This document shows, piece after piece, positions 46,004-53,932 of a stretch of DNA of 53,932 bases. Source of the DNA: Oceanimonas aquatica (GTDB lineage Bacteria > Pseudomonadota > Gammaproteobacteria > Enterobacterales > Aeromonadaceae); contig NZ_JAVBHX010000014.1 of NCBI RefSeq assembly GCF_030732065.1, positions 1 to 53,932 of the forward strand. Reading direction: 5' to 3'. The notes beneath the pieces were generated by a model, which did not search any database, was not told the origin of the DNA, and saw nothing but the letters and a program-made list of their open reading frames with translations. Each line of letters starts with the position of its first letter. Position 1 is the stretch's first letter. Made by a program: the position numbers and the translations under genes.

Positions 46004-47027
46004 AACCGAGTAACTCCACCTGAATTTTGTGTTCCTGAAGATAAGCGATGGCGGCCTGAGTCTGCTCAGGCTCACCGTCGAGCTCGGCCAGCATAAAGCC
46101 GAATTTCACGCCGCCGGCATATTCGATGTCGGCGCTGAGAATGGTGACGTCCACACTCAGCTCCCGGCTGAGAATGGAGATCAATGGCGTGTCCACGGTT
46201 TCGCCGGTAAAGCCCAGCCGCACCAGGGGCAGGGCACCGGTTTCCGGTTCGGCCGCCAGCCGCTTTTGATATTCATCGGGAATTTCCAGATGAATGGTGG
46301 AGGCAATAAAGCGCCGGGCCAGCTCGGTCTGGGCATTGGCAAAGAACCAGGCCACTTCGCCCTGCTCCACCAGTTCGCCGTCGTTGATGATGGCCACCCG
46401 GTCACAGATGGACTTGACCACCTGCATCTCGTGGGTGATCAGCAAAATGGTCAGTCCCAGACGCTGATTGAGCTCTTTCAGCAGCGCCAGAATCGACTGG
46501 GTGGTTTGCGGGTCCAGCGCCGAGGTGGCCTCATCGCACAGCAGCACCTTGGGCGCCGGCGCTAGGGCGCGGGCAATGGCCACCCGCTGTTTCTGGCCGC
46601 CCGACAGGGCATTGGGATAGGCGTTGGCGCGGTGGGACAGGCCCACCAGATCCAGCAGCTCGTTGACCCGCTGCTTGATGTCGGCCTTTGACGTGCCGGC
46701 CAGCTCAAGGGGCAGGGCGATATTGTCAAACACGGTGCGGGACGACAGCAGGTTGAAGTGCTGAAAAATCATGCCGATATTGCGGCGGGCGCGGGACAGC
46801 TCGGTGCTGCCCATGGCGGTCAGATCCTGGCCGTCCACGTAGACTCTGCCCTCGGTGGGGCGTTCGAGCAGGTTGACGCAACGGATCAGGGTGCTCTTGC
46901 CAGCCCCGGATTCGCCGATAACGCCCATGATCTGGCCGGCAGCGACCTCCAGATCCACGTTTTTCACGGCGTGAACGGCGAACTCGCCTGTTCCGTAGCG
47001 CTTGGTGATATTGGTCAGTTTGATCAT
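45984..47027 (-). CDS. metN: Methionine ABC transporter ATP-binding protein MetN
   Basis: A 347-residue ATPase (E. coli 343). Walker A is G-E-S-G-A-G-K-S-T (38-46), the signature is L-S-G-G-Q-K-Q-R, and Walker B is [14 protein letters not shown]-terminal NIL domain (about 265-345) binds methionine and shuts the importer off when the cell is full. First gene of metNIQ, with a predicted MetJ-controlled promoter upstream. Confidence 0.97.
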   Translation of the reverse strand: MIKLTNITKRYGTGEFAVHAVKNVDLEVAAGQIMGVIGESGAGKSTLIRCVNLLERPTEGRVYVDGQDLTAMGSTELSRARRNIGMIFQHFNLLSSRTVFDNIALPLELAGTSKADIKQRVNELLDLVGLSHRANAYPNALSGGQKQRVAIARALAPAPKVLLCDEATSALDPQTTQSILALLKELNQRLGLTILLITHEMQVVKSICDRVAIINDGELVEQGEVAWFFANAQTELARRFIASTIHLEIPDEYQKRLAAEPETGALPLVRLGFTGETVDTPLISILSRELSVDVTILSADIEYAGGVKFGFMLAELDGEPEQTQAAIAYLQEHKIQVELLGYVRRHD

Positions 47028-47115
47028 CGGAGGATGGGCCTTCCGGTATGGTTATCCACTGCATGAACAGCGTAAGAACAGGGACAAGTCATGAAACCAT
47101 GACTAATGGCAGAGG

Positions 47116-47144
47116 ATGCTAAGCCGTCTGGACGTCCGAGTCAA
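47116..47144 (-). promoter_or_regulatory. metN promoter with MetJ boxes in the spacer
   Basis: On the minus strand TTGACT (47139-47144), a 17-bp spacer, TAGCAT (47116-47121). Inside the spacer lie two adjoining 8-mers (47122-47137), GGACGTCC and AGACGGCT, matching the MetJ box AGACGTCT at 6 and 7 of 8. MetJ with S-adenosylmethionine binds two or more such boxes side by side and would block polymerase here. MetJ control of metNIQ is established in E. coli. Confidence 0.65.
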
Positions 47145-47188
47145 CGAGTATTTCCCGCCACAGGGCGAAAGGAAAAGTGGCCCCTGTC

Positions 47189-47217
47189 TTGCCCCTTTGC
47201 CAATGCATTGATATAGG
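47189..47217 (+). promoter_or_regulatory. Possible promoter of the oligopeptide transporter operon
   Basis: TTGCCC (47189-47194), a 17-bp spacer, TATAGG (47212-47217). It leaves a leader of about 93 nt before the ATG at 47317, and it argues against starting translation at the ATG at 47218, which would fall before the predicted transcript start. Confidence 0.4.
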
Positions 47218-47316
47218 ATGAAAAAGAGCACCATAACCCGTAAGCTGGCTATGACTCTGCGGCCAGTGAAGCGAAGGCGTTTCATTCTTTTTCAGGGAAC
47301 GAAAATAAGGAACACG

Positions 47317-48336
47317 ATGGGCCAGTATTTTCTGCGTCGATTATTGCTGCTGATCCCCACCTTTCTCGGTATTACCCTGGTGGTGTTCGCCATCACCCGT
47401 TTTGTGCCGGGCGGCCCGGTGGAACGCATGCTGATGGAAAGCCAGCTGGCGGGCAGCGAGTTCAGCCAGAGCAGCCGGGGCAGTCAGGTGCTGTCATCCG
47501 AGCAGATCGACGAGCTCAAGGCCTTTTACGGTCTCGACAAGCCGGTGGGCGAAGCCTACCTGGACTGGCTGGGCAAACTGGTACGCCTCGATCTGGGGGA
47601 GTCTACCCGCTACTACCTGCCGGTGTGGGAGCTGATCCAGGAGCGGCTGCCAGTGTCGGCCTTTTTCGGCATCAGTACCTTTATTCTCAGCTACCTGGTG
47701 TCCATTCCCCTGGGGGTGCTCAAGGCACTGAAACACAACAGCCGCTTCGACAGCATCAGCTCCATGTTTATCTATGCCGGCTACGCCCTGCCGGCCTATG
47801 TGGTGGGCATTTTTCTGCTGACGGTGTTCGCCTTTCAGCTGGGCTGGTTTCCCATGGGCGGTTTCGTGGGCGACGACTTCTACTACCTGGAGGGGTTCTG
47901 GCCCAAGACCCTGAATCTGTTTCACCATGCCCTGCTGCCGCTGATTGCCTATGCCATCGGTGATTTCGCGGTGCTGACCATGACCATGAAAAACAGCCTG
48001 ATGGAAAACCTGTCGGCGGATTACGTGCGTACCGCCGTGGCCAAGGGGCTGCCCTTTGGCAAGGCCGTTACCCGCCACGCCCTGCGCAACAGTCTTATTC
48101 CCATCGCCAGCCACTTCGGCAACGTGATCTCGGTGTTTTTCGCCGGCTCTTTCCTGATTGAAGTGATCTTTAATATCGACGGCCTGGGCCTGCTCGGCTA
48201 TGAGGCGGTGGTGGAGCGGGATTACCCGGTGGTGATGGGTATACTGGCGGTGACCTCGCTGCTGATGCTGCTGGGCAACATATTGTCGGATATCTGCGTG
48301 GCACTGGTGGATCCGCGAGTGAGGTTCGATGGCTAG
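47317..48336 (+). CDS. Peptide ABC transporter permease, YejB-like
   Basis: A 339-residue inner-membrane permease of the DppB/OppB class, closest in feel to YejB. It starts M-G-Q-Y-F-L-R-R-L-L-L-L-I-P-T-F-L, the usual first helix, and has A-P/V-P-G-G-P-V, L-G-K-L-V-R-L-D-L-G-E-S, the EAA region Y-V-R-T-A-V-A-K-G-L and G-L-G-L-L-G-Y-E-A-V at the end. GGAACACG precedes the ATG. An upstream ATG at 47218 would add 33 basic residues without similarity. It overlaps the next permease by eight bases. Confidence 0.88.
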   Translation: MGQYFLRRLLLLIPTFLGITLVVFAITRFVPGGPVERMLMESQLAGSEFSQSSRGSQVLSSEQIDELKAFYGLDKPVGEAYLDWLGKLVRLDLGESTRYYLPVWELIQERLPVSAFFGISTFILSYLVSIPLGVLKALKHNSRFDSISSMFIYAGYALPAYVVGIFLLTVFAFQLGWFPMGGFVGDDFYYLEGFWPKTLNLFHHALLPLIAYAIGDFAVLTMTMKNSLMENLSADYVRTAVAKGLPFGKAVTRHALRNSLIPIASHFGNVISVFFAGSFLIEVIFNIDGLGLLGYEAVVERDYPVVMGILAVTSLLMLLGNILSDICVALVDPRVRFDG

Positions 48337-49375
48337 GTTGCTTTCCAATGTCACCAAAAAGAAACTGCGCCGCTTTCGCAGCATTCGGCGCGGCTATTAT
48401 GCCTTTGTGCTGTTTATGGTGATGGTGCTGCTGGCCGCTGCCGCCGAGCTGTGGGTCAGCAACCGGGCGCTGCTGGTGAAGTATGAGGGTCAGTTGTATT
48501 TTCCCACTTACGGTGCCGTGATCACCGGTGACACCTTTGGCCTTGGCTACCAGTACGAAACCGATTACCGGCAGCTGAAGCAGGTGCTGGATGAGCAGCC
48601 CGGCAACTGGGTGCTGCTGCCGCTGGTGCCCTGGAGCCCCTATGAGCAGGATTACAGTGGCAACGGTTATCCGCCCACGGCGCCCAGCATTGAGAGCCGG
48701 CACTTTCTCGGCACCGACAGCTCGGGCCGGGACATAGTCGCGCGCCTGGTATACGGTTTTCGCACCGCCGTGGGCTTTGCCTTTATCGCGCTCACCGCCA
48801 GTTACCTCATCGGGGTGATGATCGGTTGCCTGATGGGATTTCGGGGCGGGCGGTTCGACTTGCTGTTTCAGCGCTTTATCGAAATCTGGTCCCAGGTGCC
48901 GTTTCTGTACGTGATCATGATACTGGTGTCGATCACCCAGCCCAATTTTGCCCTGTTTGTGGCCATCAACGTGCTGTTTGGCTGGATGGGCATCACCTGG
49001 TACATGCGTACTCTGACCTACAAGGAAAAGGCACGGGACTACGTGCTGGCGGCCCGGGCTCAGGGTGCCGGCACCTGGCGCATTATCGTGCACCACATTC
49101 TGCCCAATACCCTGATGATGATAGTGACCCTTGCGCCCTTTACCGTGGTGGCCAATATTTCGCTGCTCACGGCCCTCGATTACCTGGGTTTTGGCCTGCC
49201 GCCGCCGACCCCGAGCTGGGGTGAATTGCTGCGTCAGGGCGTGAACCATCTGGACTCACCCTGGATAGTGGCGTCGGTGGTGACGGCGGTGTCACTGGTG
49301 TTGATCACAGTGTCCTTTATCGGCGAGGCCATTCGCGAGGCCTTTGATCCCAAACATTTTTCCCGTTATGAATAG
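48329..49375 (+). CDS. Peptide ABC transporter permease, YejE-like
   Basis: A 348-residue DppC/YejE-class permease. A long basic N-terminus and first helix precede a periplasmic stretch (about 45-120) that YejE proteins also have. R-H-F-L-G-T-D-S-S-G-R-D-I-V-A-R-L-V-Y-G is the class signature, followed by the EAA loop Y-V-L-A-A-R-A-Q-G-A-G-T and L-D-Y-L-G-F-G-L-P-P-P-T-P-S-W-G. It pairs with the preceding permease to form the channel. Confidence 0.9.
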   Translation: MARLLSNVTKKKLRRFRSIRRGYYAFVLFMVMVLLAAAAELWVSNRALLVKYEGQLYFPTYGAVITGDTFGLGYQYETDYRQLKQVLDEQPGNWVLLPLVPWSPYEQDYSGNGYPPTAPSIESRHFLGTDSSGRDIVARLVYGFRTAVGFAFIALTASYLIGVMIGCLMGFRGGRFDLLFQRFIEIWSQVPFLYVIMILVSITQPNFALFVAINVLFGWMGITWYMRTLTYKEKARDYVLAARAQGAGTWRIIVHHILPNTLMMIVTLAPFTVVANISLLTALDYLGFGLPPPTPSWGELLRQGVNHLDSPWIVASVVTAVSLVLITVSFIGEAIREAFDPKHFSRYE

Positions 49376-49387
49376 GGGAGGACTGCA

Positions 49388-51190
49388 ATGAACAAACTGC
49401 TGGCGATAGTCGCATCCTTTGGTCTGGCCCTGGGCCTGCAGGCGGCGGAGCTGCCCGACGACCTGACCTGGGAAACCAACCAGGACGATCCCATCTTTGC
49501 CTCGCCCGAGGCCAAACGGGGCGGCCAGTTCAACATGACACTGCTGAGCTTTCCCCTGACCTTCCGGACCGTGGGGCCCGACTCCAATACCTCGTTCCGC
49601 TCCTTTATTCTGGAAAATCAGCTCGGCCTCTATGCCCTGCATCCGCAAACCGAGAATCCCATTCCCGCCCTGGCCACCCACTGGGCCTTTGGTGACGACG
49701 ATCGCACCATGTATTTCAAACTCAACCCGGCGGCACGCTGGTCCGACGGCGAGCCGGTCACCGCCGACGACTACCTGTTCGCGCTCGAGTTCATGCGCTC
49801 CAAGGTGATTCGGGCGCCCTGGTACAACAACTATTTCACCGAAGAGCTCACCGACGTCACCAAATACGATGACTACACCATCTCGGTGACCGCCGGCAGC
49901 CCCAAAAGCCGCCGTGAGCTGCTCAATACCGTGGGCCTGGTGCCTCAGCCCGAGCATTTTTACGAGCTGAGCGAGGACTGGGTGCGCCGCTACAACTGGG
50001 AAGTGGCGCCGGTTACCGGCGCCTATGTGATCAGCGATGTGAAACGAGGCCGCTCCATTACCTTCAAGCGCTTGAACGACTGGTGGGGCAACGACCTTAC
50101 CTATTACCGGCATCGCTTTAATGTGGATGAAATTCGTCTGACCGTGGTGCGAGATCTCAACATCGCCTACCGCCACTTTCTGCGCGGTGATGTCGACACC
50201 TTTGGTCTGATCCTGCCGGAATGGTGGCACGACAAGACCAATACCCCCGAGTACCGCAATGGCCTGATCAACCGCATCTGGTTCTACAACGACATGCAGC
50301 AGGGCGCCCAGGGGCTGCACCTCAATACCGCTCACCCGCGGCTGTCGGATGTGCGGGTGCGCAAGGGCATTGCCCATGCCATCAATATGCAGCGCATGCT
50401 CGAGACCATTCTGCGGGGCGACTATGAACGCATGAACAGCTTTGGCACCGGCTACGGCGACTTCACCGATTACGATATTCGCGCCCGCGAGTACAATATT
50501 CAACAGGCGCGGGCGCTGTTCGCCGAGGCAGGCTTTGATCGTCAGGGCCCGGGTGGCATTTTGCTGAATGCCAAGGGTGACCGGCTCAGCCTGGCGGTCA
50601 CCTACACCACTCAGGAGCATACCGCCCGTCTGGCCATTTTGCGGGAGGAGGCGCGCAAGGCCGGGCTGGATCTGCAGCTTAACCTGGTGGACGGCGCCAC
50701 CGGCTTCAAGTCGATGCTTGAGAAAAAGCATGAGGCAGCCTGGCTGGGCTGGAGCGGTGGCGGTCTTTACCCTCAGTACTGGGAATTCTTTCACTCCCTC
50801 AATGCCGGCAAGCCCCAGACCAACAACCTGTTCAACATCAGTGACGATGAACTGGACCGGCTGATCGAGGAATATCGCCGCACCATGGACCTGGATGCCA
50901 AGGCGGCCATTTCCCGGCAAATTCAGCGCCGGGTGCATGAGCTCGCCATCTTTATTCCCGGTTATCAGGTGCCCTATACCCGGGAAGCTTACTGGCGTTA
51001 CGTGAAACTGCCCGAGAGCAAGGGCACCCGGCACTCGCCGTCCCTGTTCTGGCCGATGGAAGGTTATCCTCACAGCACCGGCGGACTGTTCTGGATCGAT
51101 CAGCAACAAAAGGCCGAGATCAAGGCCGGCGGCAAGCGCTTTGAGCCGGTGCTGGAAGTTGTGGAAACCTGGCGGAGGCCTGAAGCCTGA
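49388..51190 (+). CDS. Peptide-binding periplasmic protein, YejA-like (SBP family 5)
   Basis: A 600-residue extracellular solute-binding protein. The signal peptide is about M1-A20 (L-G-L-Q-A-A). The family core is visible: P-A-L-A-T-H-W-A-F-G-D-D, W-S-D-G-E-P-V-T-A-D-D-Y, T-G-A-Y-V-I and G-L-H-L-N-T-A-H-P-R-L-S-D-V-R-V-R-K-G-I. The large size and two permeases of Yej type suggest oligopeptides, and in E. coli the Yej system admits microcin C; the natural substrate here is not known. It ends on the ATG of the next gene, a one-base overlap. Confidence 0.9.
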   Translation: MNKLLAIVASFGLALGLQAAELPDDLTWETNQDDPIFASPEAKRGGQFNMTLLSFPLTFRTVGPDSNTSFRSFILENQLGLYALHPQTENPIPALATHWAFGDDDRTMYFKLNPAARWSDGEPVTADDYLFALEFMRSKVIRAPWYNNYFTEELTDVTKYDDYTISVTAGSPKSRRELLNTVGLVPQPEHFYELSEDWVRRYNWEVAPVTGAYVISDVKRGRSITFKRLNDWWGNDLTYYRHRFNVDEIRLTVVRDLNIAYRHFLRGDVDTFGLILPEWWHDKTNTPEYRNGLINRIWFYNDMQQGAQGLHLNTAHPRLSDVRVRKGIAHAINMQRMLETILRGDYERMNSFGTGYGDFTDYDIRAREYNIQQARALFAEAGFDRQGPGGILLNAKGDRLSLAVTYTTQEHTARLAILREEARKAGLDLQLNLVDGATGFKSMLEKKHEAAWLGWSGGGLYPQYWEFFHSLNAGKPQTNNLFNISDDELDRLIEEYRRTMDLDAKAAISRQIQRRVHELAIFIPGYQVPYTREAYWRYVKLPESKGTRHSPSLFWPMEGYPHSTGGLFWIDQQQKAEIKAGGKRFEPVLEVVETWRRPEA

Positions 51191-52170
51191 TGGCGGCATT
51201 GCTGGAGGTGAACAATCTGGCGGTCAGTTTTACTACCGAAGCGGGCTGCTTTCGAGTCGTGGATGACGTCAGTTTTTCGCTGGCGCCCGGCCAGACCCTG
51301 GGGCTGGTGGGGGAGTCCGGCTGCGGCAAGAGCGTGACCGCGCTCAGTCTGCTGGGCCTGCTGCCGCAACCGGCGGGAAAAGTGGAAGGCGGTCGGGCCC
51401 TGTTTCAGGGAGCGGATCTGCTGACGCTTGACCCTCAGCAGCGCTACCGGCTGCGGGGCAACAAGATTGCCATGATTTTCCAGGAGCCGATGACCGCCCT
51501 TAACCCGGTGCATACCGTTGGCCGCCAGCTGATGGAGGTGTATGAGCTGCATCGCCCGGAGCTGAACAAGGCGCAACGACGGGAAGCGGCGCTGACCATG
51601 CTGCGCCGGGTAGGCATTCCGGAAGCCGAGGCCCGACTTGACGCCTACCCGCACCAGCTTTCCGGTGGCATGCGCCAACGGGTGATGATCGCCATGGCGC
51701 TGGCCTGCGAGCCCGAGTTGCTGATCTGTGATGAACCCACCACGGCACTGGACGTGACCATTCAGGCGCAGATCCTGCACCTGATCCGCGAGTTGCAGCA
51801 GCAAAACAACATGGCGGTGATCTTTATTACCCATGATCTGGGCGTGGTGGCCCAGATCTGCGATCAGGTGCTGGTGATGTATGCCGGGCGCAGTGCCGAG
51901 CAGGCCGGTGTGTTCGACCTGTTTGAGCGGCCCCGCCATCCATATACCCGCGGATTGCTGGCGTCCATTCCCCGGCTGGATCGGCCCGGTAAAACCGAGC
52001 TGCCGGTCATTGGGGGGCAGGTGCCGTCATTGGAGCAATTGCCGTCCGGTTGCCGCTTTGCCAACCGGTGCTCGCACCGCACCGGCGTGTGCGATGTTCA
52101 GCCGCCCCCTGAACTGGCAAACAGCGTGCACCATGTGTGGTGCCACCACTGGCGGGAGCTGGACTTATGA
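51190..52170 (+). CDS. Peptide ABC transporter ATPase (DppD-like)
   Basis: A 326-residue ATPase: Walker [10 protein letters not shown], signature L-S-G-G-M-R-Q-R-V, Walker [14 protein letters not shown]-loop I-T-H-D-L. The C-terminal oligopeptide-transporter extension has R-F-A-N-R-C-S and further cysteines (C-D-V, W-C-H-H). It corresponds to the first half of the fused YejF of E. coli. It overlaps the second ATPase by ATGA. Confidence 0.92.
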   Translation: MAALLEVNNLAVSFTTEAGCFRVVDDVSFSLAPGQTLGLVGESGCGKSVTALSLLGLLPQPAGKVEGGRALFQGADLLTLDPQQRYRLRGNKIAMIFQEPMTALNPVHTVGRQLMEVYELHRPELNKAQRREAALTMLRRVGIPEAEARLDAYPHQLSGGMRQRVMIAMALACEPELLICDEPTTALDVTIQAQILHLIRELQQQNNMAVIFITHDLGVVAQICDQVLVMYAGRSAEQAGVFDLFERPRHPYTRGLLASIPRLDRPGKTELPVIGGQVPSLEQLPSGCRFANRCSHRTGVCDVQPPPELANSVHHVWCHHWRELDL

Positions 52171-53180
52171 CGGCCTTGCTGACCGTCGACAACCTGACCC
52201 AGCACTTCACCCTGGGAGGTGGTTTGCTGCGCTCCGGGCGTACTCTGTACGCGGTGGATGGCGTCAGTTTTGAGCTGGAAGCCGGCCAGACCCTGGGGCT
52301 GGTGGGGGAATCGGGGTGCGGCAAGTCCACTCTGGCCCGGGCCCTGCTCAAACTGCATGAGCCCACCAGCGGACGCATTCTGTATGACGGCACCGACATT
52401 ACCGATTACAGCCGCCGGCAAATGCAGCCCCTGCGCCGGCAGATGCAGATGGTGTTTCAGGATCCTCAGGAGTCGCTCAACGGCCGTCATACCATAGGCA
52501 CCCTGCTGCAGGAGCCATTTGTTATTCACAAAATGGGCAGCTGGCGCGAGCGCCAGGCATGGGCGGCAGAGCTGCTGGAGCGGGTGGGGTTGCCGGCCTC
52601 GGCGCTGGAGCGGTTTCCTCACGAATTCTCCGGCGGCCAGCGCCAGCGCATCGGCATCGCCCGCGCCATGGCCCTCAACCCGCGCTTGCTGGTATGCGAT
52701 GAAGCCGTATCGGCACTGGATGTATCGGTACAGTCCCAGATCCTCAACCTGTTGTTGTCATTACAGCAGGAGCGGGGGCTGGCCATGCTGTTCATCGCTC
52801 ATGATCTGTCGGTGGTCAAGCATGTATCGGATCATATTGCCGTCATGTACCTGGGGCGTATTGTCGAACAGGCACCGGCGGAGGAGCTTTATCGGCAGCC
52901 GCGCCATCCTTATACCCGAGTGTTGATCTCGGCCATTCCCCGGCCTGATCCGCGGCACAGACAGGCGCCCATGATGTTGAGCGGCGAACTGCCGTCCCCG
53001 GCCAGTCCGCCGAGTGGCTGTCATTTTCGTACCCGCTGCCCCTACGCCGGTGACCGTTGTGCCCGTGAAGTGCCGTTGCTGCAAGGGAATGGTCATAAAG
53101 TCGCCTGTCATTATGCGGCAGAAATTGCCTCCGGCGCCCGCCAGCCCTGTGCTAACATGCGCCCGGTAACAATTGACTGA
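52167..53180 (+). CDS. Peptide ABC transporter ATPase (DppF-like)
   Basis: A 337-residue ATPase, second of the pair: Walker [10 protein letters not shown], signature F-S-G-G-Q-R-Q-R, Walker [13 protein letters not shown], and the C-terminal [11 protein letters not shown] motif. It corresponds to the second half of YejF, here a separate gene. The start is the ATG at 52167 sharing ATGA with the previous stop; ten further in-frame codons upstream are within that gene. gmhB follows after 14 bp. Confidence 0.92.
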   Translation: MTALLTVDNLTQHFTLGGGLLRSGRTLYAVDGVSFELEAGQTLGLVGESGCGKSTLARALLKLHEPTSGRILYDGTDITDYSRRQMQPLRRQMQMVFQDPQESLNGRHTIGTLLQEPFVIHKMGSWRERQAWAAELLERVGLPASALERFPHEFSGGQRQRIGIARAMALNPRLLVCDEAVSALDVSVQSQILNLLLSLQQERGLAMLFIAHDLSVVKHVSDHIAVMYLGRIVEQAPAEELYRQPRHPYTRVLISAIPRPDPRHRQAPMMLSGELPSPASPPSGCHFRTRCPYAGDRCAREVPLLQGNGHKVACHYAAEIASGARQPCANMRPVTID

Positions 53181-53194
53181 AGGCAGGTAAGACA

Positions 53195-53752
53195 GTGGCA
53201 AAGGCAGCGATTTTTCTCGACCGGGACGGCGTCATTAACCAGGACACCGGCTATGTGTCTCATTCCGATGATTTTGTCTTTATTGACGGGGTGATTGACG
53301 CCCTTCGCCTGCTCAAGGAGAAAGGCTATTTGCTGGTGGTGGTCACCAACCAGTCCGGCATTGCTCGGGGCATGTTCAGCGAAGATGACTTCATGCGCCT
53401 GACCGAGTGGATGGACTGGTCTCTGGCCGATCGGGGCGTGGATCTCGACGGCATCTATTTCTGCCCGCATCATCCGACCGCCGGCAACGGCCCCGATACG
53501 CGGGAATGCGACTGCCGCAAGCCGGCACCGGGCATGTTGCTGGATGCCGCCAGGGAGCTCGGTATCGACATGGCCGCGTCTTATATGGTGGGTGACAAGG
53601 TGTCGGACATGAATGCAGCCATCAGTGCCGGTGTGGGGCACCCCGTGCTGGTACGGACCGGCAAGGAAATTACCGAAGAAGGGGAAAAACTGGCGGAAAG
53701 CGTCTATTCTTCTTTGGTGGAATTTGCACGGCAGCTGGCCGAAGCGCGGTAA
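53195..53752 (+). CDS. gmhB: D-glycero-beta-D-manno-heptose 1,7-bisphosphate 7-phosphatase
   Basis: A 185-residue HAD phosphatase (E. coli 191) in ADP-heptose synthesis for lipopolysaccharide inner core. F-L-D-R-D-G-V-I-N holds the nucleophile and acid Asp residues, [10 protein letters not shown] is motif II, and V-G-D-K-V-S-D-M is motif IV. Zinc ligands lie in F-C-P-H-H-P and E-C-D-C-R-K-P. It starts at the GTG at 53195, with AGGCAGGTAAG upstream. As in E. coli it is followed by an rrn promoter; the transporter genes separate it from metN. Confidence 0.96.
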   Translation: MAKAAIFLDRDGVINQDTGYVSHSDDFVFIDGVIDALRLLKEKGYLLVVVTNQSGIARGMFSEDDFMRLTEWMDWSLADRGVDLDGIYFCPHHPTAGNGPDTRECDCRKPAPGMLLDAARELGIDMAASYMVGDKVSDMNAAISAGVGHPVLVRTGKEITEEGEKLAESVYSSLVEFARQLAEAR

Positions 53753-53802
53753 GTTTCACCTGTTTGGTTAACCTTTGAACGCTTGATGCGGCGGAAGCGA
53801 TT

Positions 53803-53846
53803 TTTCCTTAAAAAGCCCTTGCGCAAAAATCGCGGCTCCCTATAAT
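53803..53846 (+). promoter_or_regulatory. Ribosomal RNA operon P1 promoter with UP-like element
   Basis: TTGCGC (53819-53824), a 16-bp spacer, TATAAT (53841-53846), then GCGC and CCACTGACACGG. The -10, GC-rich discriminator and downstream bases are almost those of E. coli rrnB P1. An AT-rich stretch upstream (about 53798-53814, ATTTTTCCTTAAAAA) is placed as an UP element. Start expected near A53855. Stringent control by ppGpp/DksA is expected for such a promoter. Confidence 0.85.
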
Positions 53847-53923
53847 GCGCTTCCACTGACACGGGGCAACACGCCAACGGTCACAAGGGTTGAAAGCGAA
53901 CCAAACAAAGTTCAAATCAACGC

Positions 53924-53932
53924 TTGACGAAC
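53924..53932 (+). promoter_or_regulatory. Start of the rrn P2 promoter (-35), cut by window end
   Basis: GCTTGACG, preceded by AAATCAAC, resembles the E. coli rrn P2 -35 region (AAATAAATGCTTGAC). TTGACG is at 53924-53929. The -10 and the 16S gene lie beyond the window. Confidence 0.6.

Noticed and set aside
47218-47316. Upstream ATG adding 33 residues to the first transporter permease
   Set aside because: The extension has no family similarity and the predicted transcript starts after it; the ATG at 47317 has the usual permease N-terminus and a GGA upstream.

Overview
This window is a gene-dense, GC-rich chromosomal segment of a gammaproteobacterium. Its gene order follows the 3-5 minute region of the Escherichia coli chromosome closely: hpt-yadG-yadH, panD-panC-panB-folK-pcnB-gluQ-dksA, sfsA, thpR, hrpB-mrcB, hemL, erpA, yadS-btuF-mtnN, dgt, metQIN, gmhB and then an rrn promoter. 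RfaH, ArcB and DksA, MetJ- and IscR-like operators and an E. coli-like rrn P1 all fit this. The tyrS-linked M23 peptidase and the mtnN-cbiB-btuF order suggest an Aeromonadales-type marine relative (Oceanimonas/Zobellella-like). That placement is inference, not something measured.

Layout. 1-454: first codons of an IS110-family recombinase on the minus strand, a truncated copy of a dispersed hairpin repeat, and a separate palindrome. 455-2950: cysG, a conserved hypothetical protein, and an isolated 28-residue membrane-protein gene with its own promoter, ribosome-binding site and terminator. 2983-5700: ppa, then mpl-ubiX. 5701-6118: two repeat elements. 6119-8423: hpt and the yadGH ABC exporter. 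8502-13946: a long minus-strand run dksA-gluQ-pcnB-folK-panB-panC-panD (stringent-response cofactor, tRNA-Asp modification, poly(A) polymerase, folate and pantothenate synthesis). 14229-22912: sfsA, thpR, a GGDEF/EAL protein, hrpB and mrcB. 23048-28987: a VOC protein, hemL, the erpA-glutaredoxin-HIT operon, an M23 peptidase and tyrS. 29069-32187: yadS, btuF, a cbiB homologue and mtnN. 32308-38193: gltBD. 38886-43888: arcB-dgt-LysM/barrel protein. 43893-47027: rfaH and the metNIQ methionine importer. 47317-53180: a five-gene oligopeptide (Yej/Dpp-like) ABC importer. 53195-53752: gmhB, followed by an rrn promoter region.

The window is mostly core metabolism and informational genes; I see no phage, CRISPR or defence locus. 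The most interesting signals are small. pcnB appears to start at AUU, as in E. coli, with a strong Shine-Dalgarno and no conventional start available for that N-terminus. There is an autonomous 28-aa membrane-protein gene. One dispersed repeat family has a hairpin with compensating base changes, and a second gained an insert in its loop. An IS110 element seems to abut a truncated repeat copy. MetJ boxes fill the metN promoter spacer, and an IscR type-1-like site covers the erpA promoter. A LysM plus beta-barrel protein resembles an inverse autotransporter without a passenger.
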